From assembly GCA_965247175.1 (NCBI GenBank), contig OZ252006.1:3906001-3970000 (forward strand): DNA of 64,000 bases, read 5' to 3'. Positions 9,508 to 18,972 of this stretch are shown in pieces; position 1 is the first letter of the stretch; the number at the start of each line of letters is the position of its first letter. The position numbers and the translations under genes were made by a program. The stretch is from JANQMX01 sp965247175. Its GTDB lineage: Bacteria; Pseudomonadota; Alphaproteobacteria; Kiloniellales; DSM-21159. The notes under the pieces are model-generated. The model saw only the letters and a program-made list of their open reading frames with translations, ran no database searches and was not told where the DNA came from.

Positions 9508-9627
9508 TCTGCCGCTCTTGGATGGTCTGCAAGCGCCGCGGTCACGCGCTTGATGCGTGGAAAGCCCCAGTAAGTTGAGCGTTCTGCACCGGCGTGTAAG
9601 GTTTTGCGGCTATGGCCTTTCGTGCTG

Positions 9628-11556
9628 ATGGGTCTCGGAGAGAACAGCCTCTTGCTGATCGCGGACTGCGGTATCCTTGGCGGGCAGCGCCGCCTGCGGG
9701 CGCTTGCCCGGCGGGCGTTGCTGCTTGTGTCGCTGTGCTGCCTGGCGGTAGAGGCGTCCTTCGCCGACGAACACACCACCCGCCGCGATGATCTCACGCG
9801 TGGGGGGCCGACAGAACAACAAGCGCCGGTCGTCGTCGACGGCGTCGTCTACCGCACCCAGATCACCGGCGACGCGCCGTCTGAAGTGATCTCGACGTTC
9901 CAAGGCGTCTCCGCCTTGATCACCATGAAAGGGCGCCTGCCCAGAACAAAGGGCATCCTGCGCCGCCGCCTGCGCGAGGATGAGACTCTCTTGGCCGAAA
10001 TCCTGCGCTCCGACGGCTACTACGACCAGCGGATCAAAAGCAGCATCGAGGACGACCCCGAGGGCAACGGCCAGCTCGTAACCATCGATATCGAGACCGG
10101 CAAGGTCTTCACGCTCAAGGCTTACGAGGTGACCTATAGCCCGAAGGAGGAGCCCGAGCCGCCGGTCATTCCGCTCAGCGACCTGAACCTGAAGCTAGAT
10201 CAGCCTGCCGTTGCCGCCGATATCACCGCGGCCGAAGGCCTGCTGCTGCGCAGCCTGCGGAACAACGGCTATGCCTTTCCCGAGATCACCAAGAAGCGCT
10301 ACATCGTCGATCACACGACAACCGGCATGCGCGCCGAATTGACCGTCGATGCGGGACCGGAAGTCACCCTGGGCAAGCTGACCATCACCGGCTTGGAGAC
10401 GGTTCACGAGGACTACATCCGCCGTCTCGTCGCCTGGCCCGCCGGCGTAAAGTTCGATCAGTCGCAAATCCAGCGGGTGCGCGCCGTACTGGTGCGCTCC
10501 GGCCTGTTCGACGGCGTCACGGTCAAGGCCGCCGACAAGGCGGATCCCGACGGTTCGGTGCCGGTCACGGCGGAGCTGCAGGAACGGCCTCAGCGTTCGG
10601 TCGGCGCCTTCATCGGTTTCTCCACCGACGAGCTTGGTAAGGGCGGTGTCTTCTGGGAGCACCGCAACCTCTTCGGCAATGCCGAGCGCCTGCGCGCCGA
10701 GCTGGCCGGCTCCTTCATCCGGCAGAGCGCCTCGCTGTCGCTGCGCAAGCCGGAGTTTCCCATCGAGGGCGGCGCCCTCCTGGGTCGGGTCGAGGTGGCG
10801 CAAGAAACCGGCGATGCCTTCGAGGGCGAGACCGCCATCGCGTCGCTGGGCTACGAGCAGAAGTTCAGCGACGTCCTCACCGGCTCCGGGGGAGTCGATT
10901 TCGAATACAACGACTTCGACAAGCGGCCGGACGACGAGGTCGGCAAGACGCAGACCTTTTCCTTTCCCTTTGCTCTGACGTTCGACAATCGCGACGACGT
11001 GCTCAATCCCACCAAGGGGATACGGGCCAGGGGCGGTGTGGAACCGGCTGTCTCGAGCAGCGAGGACGACGTCGCCAACTACGTGACCAACAGCCTGAGC
11101 GTGTCGGGCTACCAGTCCTTCTTTGAAGGCGACCGTTTGATCCTGGCCGCGCGAGTCGGCGTCGCCACGATCTATGGCGCCGAGCGCAACGAGATCCCGG
11201 CGAGTCAGCGCCTCTACGCCGGCGGTGCCGGTTCGGTGCGCGGTTACGCCCTGCGCTCCCTGGGGCCGTTGGACGATGACAACGATCCCTTGGGCGGCCG
11301 TTCGCTCTTCGAGATCAATCTGGAGACCCGGATTCGGGTGACCGAGACGATCGGCATTGTTCCCTTCCTCGACGGCGGCGGCGTCTCGGAAGACGAGATC
11401 GAGAACTTCGACGACCGTATCCGCTGGGGCGCCGGGCTGGGTCTGCGCTACTTCACACCCGTCGGGCCTCTGCGCCTGGATGTCGCCGTGCCGCTCAACA
11501 AGCGGTCGAGCGACGACGAGTTCCAGTTTTACATCTCCCTCGGGCAGGCCTTCTAG
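9628..11556 (+). CDS. tamA: TamA, Omp85-family outer membrane assembly protein
   Basis: Outer membrane component of the translocation and assembly module. A signal peptide-like stretch (RALARRALLLVSLCCLAVEASFA) is followed by POTRA domains at roughly residues 80-150, 170-240 and 245-320 (the last contains TLGKLTITGLETVHEDYIRRLV), then a 16-stranded Omp85 barrel. The barrel begins near RSVGAFIGFSTDELGKGGVFWEHRNLFG and ends in FQFYISLGQAF with a terminal aromatic residue. Barrel motifs include GGAGSVRGYALRSLGP and the closing GLRYFTPVGPLRLDVAVPL. The start is uncertain: ATG 9628 is the best; an in-frame TTG at 9604 is the longest. The stop abuts the tamB ATG directly, so the pair is co-translated. 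Confidence 0.9.
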   Translation: MGLGENSLLLIADCGILGGQRRLRALARRALLLVSLCCLAVEASFADEHTTRRDDLTRGGPTEQQAPVVVDGVVYRTQITGDAPSEVISTFQGVSALITMKGRLPRTKGILRRRLREDETLLAEILRSDGYYDQRIKSSIEDDPEGNGQLVTIDIETGKVFTLKAYEVTYSPKEEPEPPVIPLSDLNLKLDQPAVAADITAAEGLLLRSLRNNGYAFPEITKKRYIVDHTTTGMRAELTVDAGPEVTLGKLTITGLETVHEDYIRRLVAWPAGVKFDQSQIQRVRAVLVRSGLFDGVTVKAADKADPDGSVPVTAELQERPQRSVGAFIGFSTDELGKGGVFWEHRNLFGNAERLRAELAGSFIRQSASLSLRKPEFPIEGGALLGRVEVAQETGDAFEGETAIASLGYEQKFSDVLTGSGGVDFEYNDFDKRPDDEVGKTQTFSFPFALTFDNRDDVLNPTKGIRARGGVEPAVSSSEDDVANYVTNSLSVSGYQSFFEGDRLILAARVGVATIYGAERNEIPASQRLYAGGAGSVRGYALRSLGPLDDDNDPLGGRSLFEINLETRIRVTETIGIVPFLDGGGVSEDEIENFDDRIRWGAGLGLRYFTPVGPLRLDVAVPLNKRSSDDEFQFYISLGQAF

Positions 11557-14500
11557 ATGGATCCGAGCAGCACCACACCGCCCAAAAGGAGCCGCTGGCG
11601 ACGCCGCCTGCTGATCGCTTTTGGCGTGCCGTTGCTGTTGGTCGCCGTCGGTCTCGGCGCGCTCTTTGCGGTGCTGCGCAGCGAGTCCGGGCAACTCTGG
11701 CTGGCGCAGACGCTGAGCGAGACGCTCTCCGACGCAGAGCAGACGATCGCCATCGAGGGATTGTCCGGCCGCCTGCCAGCTGAGTTGCAGCTCAAGGCGG
11801 TGCGGATCGGCGACCGAGAAGGAACTTGGCTGACGTTGCAGGAGGCGCGGCTCGCATGGTCCCCCTGGGCCCTGCTGCGCGGCCGTCTTGAGATCGTCTC
11901 CCTGACGGCGGAGGAGCTGGAGGTGGAGCGGGCGCCGATTGCCCCAGCGGACGCGGAGCCGGCGGCCGGCGAGCCCTTCGCGCTGAGCGACTTGAGTCCG
12001 CCGCTGCCGATCCTGCTGGAGGAGCTCTACATCAACCGGCTTCTGCTGGGTGAGTCGCTGGCCGGCGAGGCCTTCGATCTCAAGGTGGACCTGAACGCCG
12101 AGGCCGCGCCGGAGAGCGTGGCGCTGAAAGGCAGCATCGACGAGCGCGGAGAGACCGGCTTCCTTGCGCGGCTGGACTTCGCGGTGGCACCGCAGGACAA
12201 CCAGCTCACCGCCTCGCTGAACCTGACCGAACCGCCCGGTGGCCGTCTGGCCAAGCTGCTCGGCACCGAGAGCGAGAATCCGATCTCGGTGGACTTGAGC
12301 GGCGAGGGCAGCCTCTCGCACTGGGACGGGGCCTTCTTCGCCGATCTCGGCGACGGGGCCGACGCCGCCCTGACCATCAGCCTCAGGCGCCACGACGCCC
12401 TGGACCTCAATGTCGATGGGACGCTGCGCCCGGCCATCCTGCTGCCGGCGGAGGTGGCCGTCTTGGCCGCGCCGTCGGTCGATGTCACGACCAAGCTGTC
12501 GCTTGGCGACACGCAGATCGATATCGACAGCCTGTCGCTCGAAAGCGGTGCCTTGGGCCTGCAGCTTACCGGCCAGCTTGGGCTGGAGGACGAGAGTGTC
12601 TCGCTGCAAGGCGCGCTCGATCTCCACGACACCTCTCGGCTGACGGACCTTATCGACCCCCTGGTGGTCGGCAACGGCCGCGCCGACTTCACCGTCCGCG
12701 GCAACCTGGAGACGCCGGCGATTGCCCTGCAGCCGCAGCTCGAGCTGGTGTCCCTTCCGGGGCTGTTCCTGCAGAGGATTTCGGCCGATTTGGGCGTCAC
12801 TCTCGAAGGCCAGCCCACGCTGACCCTGACGGCTTCGGTAGAAGGCTTCAACGCCGACGACGCCACGCTGCAGGCCTTGATCGGCGACCAGGCAAGCCTC
12901 TCGCTGGCGGCCGAGAGCGATGGTGCCTTCCGAGAGATCGCCCTGTCAGACCTCAGCCTTTCGGCGGCCGGATTGGACCTGGAAGGGTCGAGCCGTAACG
13001 AGCAGAGCGACGCCGGCCTGCGCATCGTCCCGGAGCTGCGTATCGACTTGAAGCAGGTGGATGGAGGGAGCCCACTGCCGGTCTCCGGGGCGTTCGAGCT
13101 CTCAGGAGACGTGACGCTTGGGCCGGACGACAGCGTGCAAGGCGATCTTCAGCTTGCGGGTCTCGCGCTTGAGAGCAGCGAAGAACAGATTGCCAAGCTG
13201 ATCGGTCCGACACCCAGTCTGTCAGTCACCTTCGCGCGGCAGGACGGCACCGTGAGCGTCACGCCGCTGACCCTTGAGACAAGCGATCTGCAGGCGAACT
13301 TCACCGGACGCTTGCAGGAGGCCGAGGGCGACGTCAGCGGCCGTCTCGAAGCGGAGGTCTCCAACAGCAGCGTGCTGAGCCCCGAGCTCTCCGGGCCGCT
13401 GAGCCTCGCCGCGGACATCTCGGGCAACCTGGACAGTCCCGGCGTCGCCGTGACCGCCAACTCCAATAGCCTGGTGGTGCAAGGTAAGCGCCTGCCGGCC
13501 TTGTCGGCCTCGGCCCGGATCGCACTGCCGGCGGACAACCAGCTCACCGTATCGGATCTAGACGTTGCGCTGGGCAAGGCACAGCTCACCGGCGAAGCCG
13601 AGGTCGATCTCGACAGCACCTTGGCGCGCGGCGAGGTGAAGTTCAGCGCGCCCGAGCTGACCGACCTCGCCGCGCTGGCCGAGCTGTCATTGACCGGCAG
13701 CCTCGATGCAACGGCGCGCCTGACCCCCGAAGGCGGGCAGCAGGGCTACGCACTGCAAGCCGAAGCGCTGAGCGTGGACTTCGACGGCATCACCTTGGGC
13801 AAGGCCGATCTCACCATCGACGGAACCCTGACCGACGACGGTGCCTCCTATCGCTACACCTTCGAGGCACAGCAACTGCGTCCGCCGGAGTTGGAGATCG
13901 CGCGCTTGACGGTGGAAGGCGAGGGCTCGCTGTCCGAGGTCGGCTTCGATGTCACGGCCGAGGGGCGCCACCGCCAAGCGTTGAGCTTGGAGGCGAAGGG
14001 CAAGCTGGCCCTCGCCGAGGCGGAGACCACAGTATCCCTGGAGAGCCTGAGCTTGGACCATGGCCAAGACGCCGTGACCTTGCGTGAGCCGGCCGAGCTG
14101 CGCGTGGGCAGCCAGGGCTATTCCGCCAACCTGCAGGCCGCCTTCAACGAAAGCGATATCTCCGCCAAGGTCGATGTCGGGCCATCGGCCGCGAACATCG
14201 ACCTTTCGCTCGACAAGCTGGAACTATCCCCTGTCGCCGTCCTGGCCGATCTGCCGGAGCTGGAAGGCACGCTCTCGGCGACACTCAAGCTCTCCGGCCC
14301 GCCGACCCGGCCGCAGGGCGACTACAGCATCGAGCTTTCCGGCATTGCCCTTGGCGGGGAGACCGATGTGCCGCCGCTCGATGGCAGCTTCAAAGGCAGC
14401 TACAGCGGGCGCCGCCTGACTTTGGACGGAGACCTTGCCGGCCTGTCGCAAGAGGCCGCCCAACTGTCACTGGCCGTGCCATTGGAGCTCTCGCTTGAGC

Positions 14501-15837
14501 CCTTCGCCGCCAACGTGCCGGAGAGCGAGCCCCTCGAAGGCAGCCTGAACTGGAACATCCAGCTTGCGGCTCTGGGCGACGAGCTCGATCTGGATCAGCA
14601 TCTGATCAGCGGCAATCCCAAGCTCGACCTGCGTGTCGCCGGAACTATGGCCGAGCCTGAGTTCTACGGGAGCTTGGAACTGTCCGATGGGCGCTATGAG
14701 AATCTCGACTACGGCACCTTGGTCGAAGACATCACACTCGACGCAGAGCTGGAGGGTGACAGCATCCAGCTGAAGACGCTCTCAGCCAACGACGGGTCCA
14801 ACGGGCGGCTCTCGGGCGAAGGCAGCGTCGCCCTGCGCAGCGACGCCGACTCCAACCTGCGTCTCTCTCTGAACAGCTTCCGTGCCGCCCAGGGCGACCA
14901 GCTCTCGGCGCAGCTCTCGGGAGACGCGACGTTCTCCGGAACGTTGCTCAATCACAAGATCGCCGGCAACTTCACGACGGAGAATGTCGAGGTCGATATC
15001 GGCCAGGACCTGCCGCCCAGCGTCGTTACCCTTCAGGTCGAGGAGGTCAACTTCACAACGCAGGACGGTGCGGGATCCCAAGAGGAAGCGGCCTCGGAGG
15101 AAGACGAGGAGAGCGACGAGCCGCCGATCGCCGACACCGCGCTCGACGTGACGCTGCAGGTGCCGGGGCGTCTGTTCGTGCGCGGCCGCGGCCTGGACTC
15201 CGAATGGCGGGGCAACTTCACCATCACCGGGACCGCGGAGGATCCGCGTATCGATGGCCGCTTGGAGCCCGTGCGTGGCATCTTCAATCTCGGCGGCAAG
15301 ACCTTCACGCTGGAGAAAGGCAGCATTCGCTTCCTGCCGGAGCAGAGCGAGCCTTTCCTGGACCTCGCCTTGACCTACAAGACGACCGAGCTCACCGCGC
15401 GCATCACCATATCCGGCACCGCGGCGGACCCGAAGATCGACCTGAGCTCCGATCCGGAGCAGCCGCAGGAGGAGATCATCTCGGCCATTCTCTTCGGACG
15501 AAACACCGGGCAGCTCTCCGCTGTCGAGGCGCTGCAGGTGGCTGAGGCGGCCGCCACTCTGTCGGGCGGCAGCGGCGCCCTCGATCCGCTCAGCAAGGCC
15601 CGCCAGATCCTGCAGCTCGATACCCTCACCGTGACGACCGATGAAGAAGGAGAGCAGCGCCTGGATGCCGGGACCTACCTTGCCGACGACCTCTACGTCG
15701 GCTTCGAGCAGGGCCTGACCGCGGAGTCCGGCGCCGCCAAGGCGGAGTACGAAGTCTTTCCGAACATCTTCCTGGAAGGACGCACCTCGGCCGACTCGAC
15801 CAGCGATGTCGGTGTGCGCTGGCAGCTCGACTACTGA
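11557..15837 (+). CDS. tamB: TamB, translocation and assembly module inner membrane component (DUF490)
   Basis: Very long periplasm-spanning protein (1426 aa), anchored by one N-terminal transmembrane helix (residues 12-36), with a repetitive beta-rich AsmA/TamB-like body that is thought to bridge lipid transport or barrel assembly to TamA. The conserved DUF490 C terminus is clear: LFVRGRGLDSEWRGNFTITG, FNLGGKTFTLEKGSIRFLPE and SAILFGRNTGQLSA, ending in VGVRWQLDY. An unusual acidic stretch (about residues 1172-1188, rich in Glu, Asp and Ser) lies just before the conserved C-terminal module. ATG 11557 follows the tamA stop with no gap. The last 7 bp overlap the convergent cyclase gene. Confidence 0.93.
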   Translation: MDPSSTTPPKRSRWRRRLLIAFGVPLLLVAVGLGALFAVLRSESGQLWLAQTLSETLSDAEQTIAIEGLSGRLPAELQLKAVRIGDREGTWLTLQEARLAWSPWALLRGRLEIVSLTAEELEVERAPIAPADAEPAAGEPFALSDLSPPLPILLEELYINRLLLGESLAGEAFDLKVDLNAEAAPESVALKGSIDERGETGFLARLDFAVAPQDNQLTASLNLTEPPGGRLAKLLGTESENPISVDLSGEGSLSHWDGAFFADLGDGADAALTISLRRHDALDLNVDGTLRPAILLPAEVAVLAAPSVDVTTKLSLGDTQIDIDSLSLESGALGLQLTGQLGLEDESVSLQGALDLHDTSRLTDLIDPLVVGNGRADFTVRGNLETPAIALQPQLELVSLPGLFLQRISADLGVTLEGQPTLTLTASVEGFNADDATLQALIGDQASLSLAAESDGAFREIALSDLSLSAAGLDLEGSSRNEQSDAGLRIVPELRIDLKQVDGGSPLPVSGAFELSGDVTLGPDDSVQGDLQLAGLALESSEEQIAKLIGPTPSLSVTFARQDGTVSVTPLTLETSDLQANFTGRLQEAEGDVSGRLEAEVSNSSVLSPELSGPLSLAADISGNLDSPGVAVTANSNSLVVQGKRLPALSASARIALPADNQLTVSDLDVALGKAQLTGEAEVDLDSTLARGEVKFSAPELTDLAALAELSLTGSLDATARLTPEGGQQGYALQAEALSVDFDGITLGKADLTIDGTLTDDGASYRYTFEAQQLRPPELEIARLTVEGEGSLSEVGFDVTAEGRHRQALSLEAKGKLALAEAETTVSLESLSLDHGQDAVTLREPAELRVGSQGYSANLQAAFNESDISAKVDVGPSAANIDLSLDKLELSPVAVLADLPELEGTLSATLKLSGPPTRPQGDYSIELSGIALGGETDVPPLDGSFKGSYSGRRLTLDGDLAGLSQEAAQLSLAVPLELSLEPFAANVPESEPLEGSLNWNIQLAALGDELDLDQHLISGNPKLDLRVAGTMAEPEFYGSLELSDGRYENLDYGTLVEDITLDAELEGDSIQLKTLSANDGSNGRLSGEGSVALRSDADSNLRLSLNSFRAAQGDQLSAQLSGDATFSGTLLNHKIAGNFTTENVEVDIGQDLPPSVVTLQVEEVNFTTQDGAGSQEEAASEEDEESDEPPIADTALDVTLQVPGRLFVRGRGLDSEWRGNFTITGTAEDPRIDGRLEPVRGIFNLGGKTFTLEKGSIRFLPEQSEPFLDLALTYKTTELTARITISGTAADPKIDLSSDPEQPQEEIISAILFGRNTGQLSAVEALQVAEAAATLSGGSGALDPLSKARQILQLDTLTVTTDEEGEQRLDAGTYLADDLYVGFEQGLTAESGAAKAEYEVFPNIFLEGRTSADSTSDVGVRWQLDY

Positions 15838-17681
15838 GCCGCTTCCCCGGTTTTGATCGGCACGTCGGTCAGCAGGCGGAAGGCCTCGAGCGGCGCCTCG
15901 CGTCCCTTGGCCGCCAAAGCCCCAACCGGCTCCAAGTGGAAGCCGCCATCAAGGTGGCTGGCGGTTTCTGCACTGACCATGATCTTCACGGCATCGTCAC
16001 CGGGGATGGTCTTGGCGAGGCCCTCCAAACGCTGGGCGCTGTTCACCGTGTCGCCGACGACGGTGTAGTTTACCCGCCCGGGAAAGCCGACATTGCCGAC
16101 CAGGGCCGGGCCGCTGTGGATACCGATGCGGATGCGAACCTCCGGCTCGCCCTTCCCGCGGCGCTTGGCGTTGTCTTCCTCCATCGCGGCGGCAATGGCT
16201 AAGGCGGCCCGGCAGGCGCGCTTCTCCATGTCGGGTTGACGCTCAGGGGCGCCCCAGATCGCCATCACCGAGTCGCCGATGTACTTGTCGATGGTGCCGC
16301 CGGTGTCCTCGATACAGCGGCCCAGCAGCGCAAAGTGGTGGTTGAGCAACTCGGCTACTTCACTCGCCGACATCTGCTCGGAGTCACTGGTGAAGCCGAC
16401 GATGTCGGTGAACATCACGGTGATCCGGCGCTCGTCGGAGGCGACCTCGCCTTCGCCTTTCAGGGCGATCAGACGGCGCACCAAGGTCTGCGGCACGTAG
16501 GTCGCAAAGATGCGCAGCGCGCCGGTCATGGAGTTCATCGAGTCGGAGGCCCGATCGATCTCGGTCAAGTGGCTGCGCGGCAGGGACTTGACGTCGTTGA
16601 GATCGAGCTGCTCGACCCGGCCTGCCGCCTCGGCAAAAGCCCGCACCGGGCGGCTCAGCCAACTCGCTAAGAGAATGGACAGGGCGGCAGAGATCAGCAC
16701 CACGCCAAGCGCGACATAGGCGAGCAGCTCCAGGCGCTCGATCTGCACGTCGCCCTGCGCTGTCGGCAGGTAGAGGCCTACTGTCCAGGCGACCGGGCCG
16801 TAGTCGTCGATGTCGGCCAACAGCGCATAGTAGCTGTCGCCGGGCGCTTCGAATCGACGGACCTCGACACTGGGTGGCAAGAGCGCGCCGAATTCCAGGT
16901 CGAGCTTTGACTGAGATCGCCAGATCTCGGTCAGCACGGGGTCGGGGAAGTCCTTCAGCAGCGGCAGTGGCTGCTCTTCGCTTAGTCCCGGAAATCCGGG
17001 ATGCAACAGAGGATGCGCCAGCACGAAGTCGCGATCGTAGAGGATGAAGGCCGTAAAGTGCCCCTCGTTTCGCAGCTCATCCACCATACCGGCGACGAAG
17101 TGCGACAGCTCCTCGACGGAGATGACGAAGACCAGCGAACCGCGGAACTGGCCATCCAGCCAGATCGGACGATGGAAGTTCAGCAACGCATCCTGTCGCT
17201 GCTGGCTGTAGAAGAAATCGCCCCAGAAGGGTTCGTGCGTCGTCGCGGCGGACTCAAGCAGGGCCTCGACCTGCGGATCGCCGCTCCAGTCCAGGACCTC
17301 TACCTCGTCGGGGCCGTCCCGCCGTGTGACGCGTAGGAGCCGTGCGTCGGGGGCGACGAAGGCAACGCCCCGCAACTGCGGTAGGGCAACCATGGATGAC
17401 TCGAAGCGCTCGGCCAGCAACGGCCAGTCGTCGACCAGGTCCGGGCGCCGGTCGATCATCTCGGCAAGCGCCGCGGAGTAGGCGGGGATCGGTTCCAAGT
17501 GCCCGGCGAGGGTGTCCCTCAGCGTATCGGTGATCAGCTGGACGTTCTCGGCCAGCAGCTCCTCCGTGTTGCGCTCGGCCACGCGAAGGCCGACGAAGAG
17601 CACCGCACCGGACGACAAAAGCGCAACCAGCAGCATGGTTCCCGCCACAATCACGGAGAGAGGCAGGCTCAGTTTGCGCAT
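15831..17681 (-). CDS. Membrane-bound sensor adenylate cyclase (class III)
   Basis: Signalling enzyme (about 616 aa) making cAMP in response to an extracytoplasmic cue. Topology: TM1 at about residues 5-30, a periplasmic sensor of roughly 290 residues (Cache-like; contains an SLVFVISVEELSHFV stretch), TM2 (LLAYVALGVVLISAALSILLASWLSR), HAMP-like linker, and a C-terminal class III catalytic domain. Catalytic residues are complete: metal-binding Asp in MFTDIVGFTS and IGDSVMAIWGAP, substrate-specifying Lys in IDKYIGD and Asp in VVGDTVN, and the Asn/Arg pair in VNSAQRLE. Lys plus Asp points to ATP as substrate. ATG 17681 is preferred over an in-frame GTG at 17687. It converges with tamB and overlaps it by 7 bp. 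Confidence 0.88.
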   Translation of the reverse strand: MRKLSLPLSVIVAGTMLLVALLSSGAVLFVGLRVAERNTEELLAENVQLITDTLRDTLAGHLEPIPAYSAALAEMIDRRPDLVDDWPLLAERFESSMVALPQLRGVAFVAPDARLLRVTRRDGPDEVEVLDWSGDPQVEALLESAATTHEPFWGDFFYSQQRQDALLNFHRPIWLDGQFRGSLVFVISVEELSHFVAGMVDELRNEGHFTAFILYDRDFVLAHPLLHPGFPGLSEEQPLPLLKDFPDPVLTEIWRSQSKLDLEFGALLPPSVEVRRFEAPGDSYYALLADIDDYGPVAWTVGLYLPTAQGDVQIERLELLAYVALGVVLISAALSILLASWLSRPVRAFAEAAGRVEQLDLNDVKSLPRSHLTEIDRASDSMNSMTGALRIFATYVPQTLVRRLIALKGEGEVASDERRITVMFTDIVGFTSDSEQMSASEVAELLNHHFALLGRCIEDTGGTIDKYIGDSVMAIWGAPERQPDMEKRACRAALAIAAAMEEDNAKRRGKGEPEVRIRIGIHSGPALVGNVGFPGRVNYTVVGDTVNSAQRLEGLAKTIPGDDAVKIMVSAETASHLDGGFHLEPVGALAAKGREAPLEAFRLLTDVPIKTGEAAQ

Positions 17682-17789
17682 CGTCACGAAGGGGCTGTCC
17701 TCAGCAGTGGCGGATTCGGTTTAATACCTTTGATGGCCGGCATAAAGGGCTGCCATTCGGCCGCCTTGAATAACACCATCGCTTCGTTG

Positions 17790-17818
17790 TTGTGTCATTT
17801 GAGATTCTTTGGTAATAT
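17790..17818 (+). promoter_or_regulatory. Candidate sigma-70 promoter for the PEP-CTERM gene
   Basis: TTGTGT (17790-17795) and TAATAT (17813-17818) are separated by 17 bp, a normal sigma-70 spacing, about 70 bp before ATG 17890. The region is conspicuously AT-rich within a GC-rich genome. I looked for a sigma-54 GG-N10-GC element, which is often reported upstream of PEP-CTERM genes, and did not find one. Confidence 0.4.
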
Positions 17819-17889
17819 ATTTGTGACATAGAGTTTGGGGCAATCGGCGGGCCAAAGAAGTCGCGCCGTTAAGCTTGGGGATTGGGGAT

Positions 17890-18489
17890 ATGATTCGGAC
17901 AACTTCTGCGCTGTTTGGCGCTTTTGCGGGTGCTGCAATTCTCCTGAGCGGTGGGATTGCTTCGGCGACGCCTTTGGCGCCGGCGACCTATGCCATCAGC
18001 GACTATGGAGCCGGCAGCGGCGCCCACGGCGTATGGTTCCGCCGCTTCGACAGCACCTCCGGTGTAACGCGCTTCAGCTTCACCAACGGCCAGTTCTCGG
18101 TCGGCGGCACTTCGGCCGCGCTGACCGGTCGCATCACGCAAGACAGCGACCCGGCCCGTGCCTTCGACATCAACATGTCGTTCACCAAGGTGGACGATGT
18201 GACGGCGGCGACCCTGAACGGCAAATGTGAGCAGGGTGGCTGCGACACCACCGACTGGCACTACTTCAACCTGGACATGGGCATGTTCACGGGTGTCGGC
18301 GACCTGCTCGGCCTCGACCTGAACCTCACGCAGATCCCGGTCTCCGGCGCCTATCCCTGGCAGATCGGCATCGGCGCCAACAGCAAGAACTTCAACTTCG
18401 GCGGCGCCATGTGGTTCGAGTGGGACGTCAAGCAGAACACCAGCGGTGTCTCCGTCTGTACCTCTTCGCTGGACTGCGGCAACGACTAA
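17890..18489 (+). CDS. Exported PEP-CTERM family protein, reading frame ended early by TAA
   Basis: Secreted protein of unknown function (199 aa to the TAA at 18487-18489). Residues 1-27 form a signal peptide with an ASA cleavage site; the mature part is beta-rich and Gly/Asn-rich, with paired Cys residues near CEQGGCD and CTSSLDCG. The frame does not end naturally: immediately after the TAA the same frame continues for 46 codons and encodes a full PEP-CTERM sorting tail (18490-18630). So the functional gene was 17890-18630, and this copy makes a secreted, unsorted form unless the stop is read through or is a sequencing error. ATG 17890 (GGGGAT upstream) is preferred over TTG 17875. Confidence 0.75.
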   Translation: MIRTTSALFGAFAGAAILLSGGIASATPLAPATYAISDYGAGSGAHGVWFRRFDSTSGVTRFSFTNGQFSVGGTSAALTGRITQDSDPARAFDINMSFTKVDDVTAATLNGKCEQGGCDTTDWHYFNLDMGMFTGVGDLLGLDLNLTQIPVSGAYPWQIGIGANSKNFNFGGAMWFEWDVKQNTSGVSVCTSSLDCGND

Positions 18490-18630
18490 CACGGCGACTT
18501 CAACGTCAACCTCTCGCTGCTGCCGGGCATCACGCCCAGCGATCTGCCGGAGCCGATGTCTCTCAGCCTGATGCTGGCCGGATTGCTGGCTTTGGGAGGC
18601 ATGGCGGCCCGCCATCGCCGTGCCGGCTAG
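18490..18630 (+). pseudogene. Detached PEP-CTERM sorting tail of the preceding gene
   Basis: In frame with the upstream CDS and separated only by one TAA codon. The 46 codons end in LPEPMSLSLMLAGLLALGGM followed by AARHRRAG and a natural TAG: a Pro-Glu-Pro motif, one hydrophobic helix and an Arg-rich end, which is the canonical exosortase recognition signal. A single base change (for example TAC to TAA) would explain the split. The strong hairpin terminator just after 18630 fits the end of the original gene. Confidence 0.75.
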
Positions 18631-18655
18631 ACAGCCGAACGAAGATCCCGCGAAC

Positions 18656-18684
18656 AGGGCCCCTCGACGGACGTCAGGGGCCCT
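18656..18684 (+). terminator. Hairpin terminator after the PEP-CTERM gene
   Basis: AGGGCCCCT (18656-18664) and AGGGGCCCT (18676-18684) give a perfect 9-bp stem with an 11-nt loop, 26 nt after the TAG at 18630. The downstream run is only weakly T-rich (TCGTCGTTC). Its position after the sorting tail, not after the TAA, supports the longer original gene. Confidence 0.6.
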
Positions 18685-18795
18685 TCGTCGTTCAGGGATG
18701 CCTCCGCCCCAAAGAGTCCACAGCGTCAGTCACACGCGCGACACAATATGGTAGGACACTCGCCTTGGTAGGCAGGGTCAGGGAGTTCGGGGTCC

Positions 18796-18972
18796 ATGAC
18801 CACCCAGAAAGCGCTTCATCGACCACAGTATCTGGTGGCCAGCGGTGCCGTGCAGCCCGCCGTCCTTGAAAAGCGACGGCACGTCAGCCGCCTGCTGATC
18901 AAGCTCGTAGCTGCGGCCGGCACGCTCTGGCTGATCGCGGCCGTCGTCGACTGGAGCGCCCAGGTCGTTTGA
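18796..18972 (+). CDS. Small single-span membrane protein, hypothetical
   Basis: A 58-codon frame from ATG 18796 to TGA 18970-18972. The first 35 residues are polar and basic; residues 36-53 (LLIKLVAAAGTLWLIAAV) form one likely transmembrane helix, followed by a short VDWSAQVV tail. AGGGAG lies about 11 nt upstream. I do not recognise a family. It lies downstream of the PEP-CTERM terminator and would need its own promoter, which I cannot identify. It may be a chance frame. Confidence 0.35.
   Translation: MTTQKALHRPQYLVASGAVQPAVLEKRRHVSRLLIKLVAAAGTLWLIAAVVDWSAQVV

Noticed and set aside
10195..12627. 810-codon minus-strand open frame opposite tamA/tamB
   Set aside because: Low-complexity, rich in Arg, Gly, Gln and Asp without any family motif; it is the usual antisense shadow in GC-rich coding DNA, while the plus strand carries two recognised proteins.
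17700..17890. Sigma-54 promoter upstream of the PEP-CTERM gene
   Set aside because: No GG-N10-GC pair with the right flanks was found; a sigma-70-like pair fits better.
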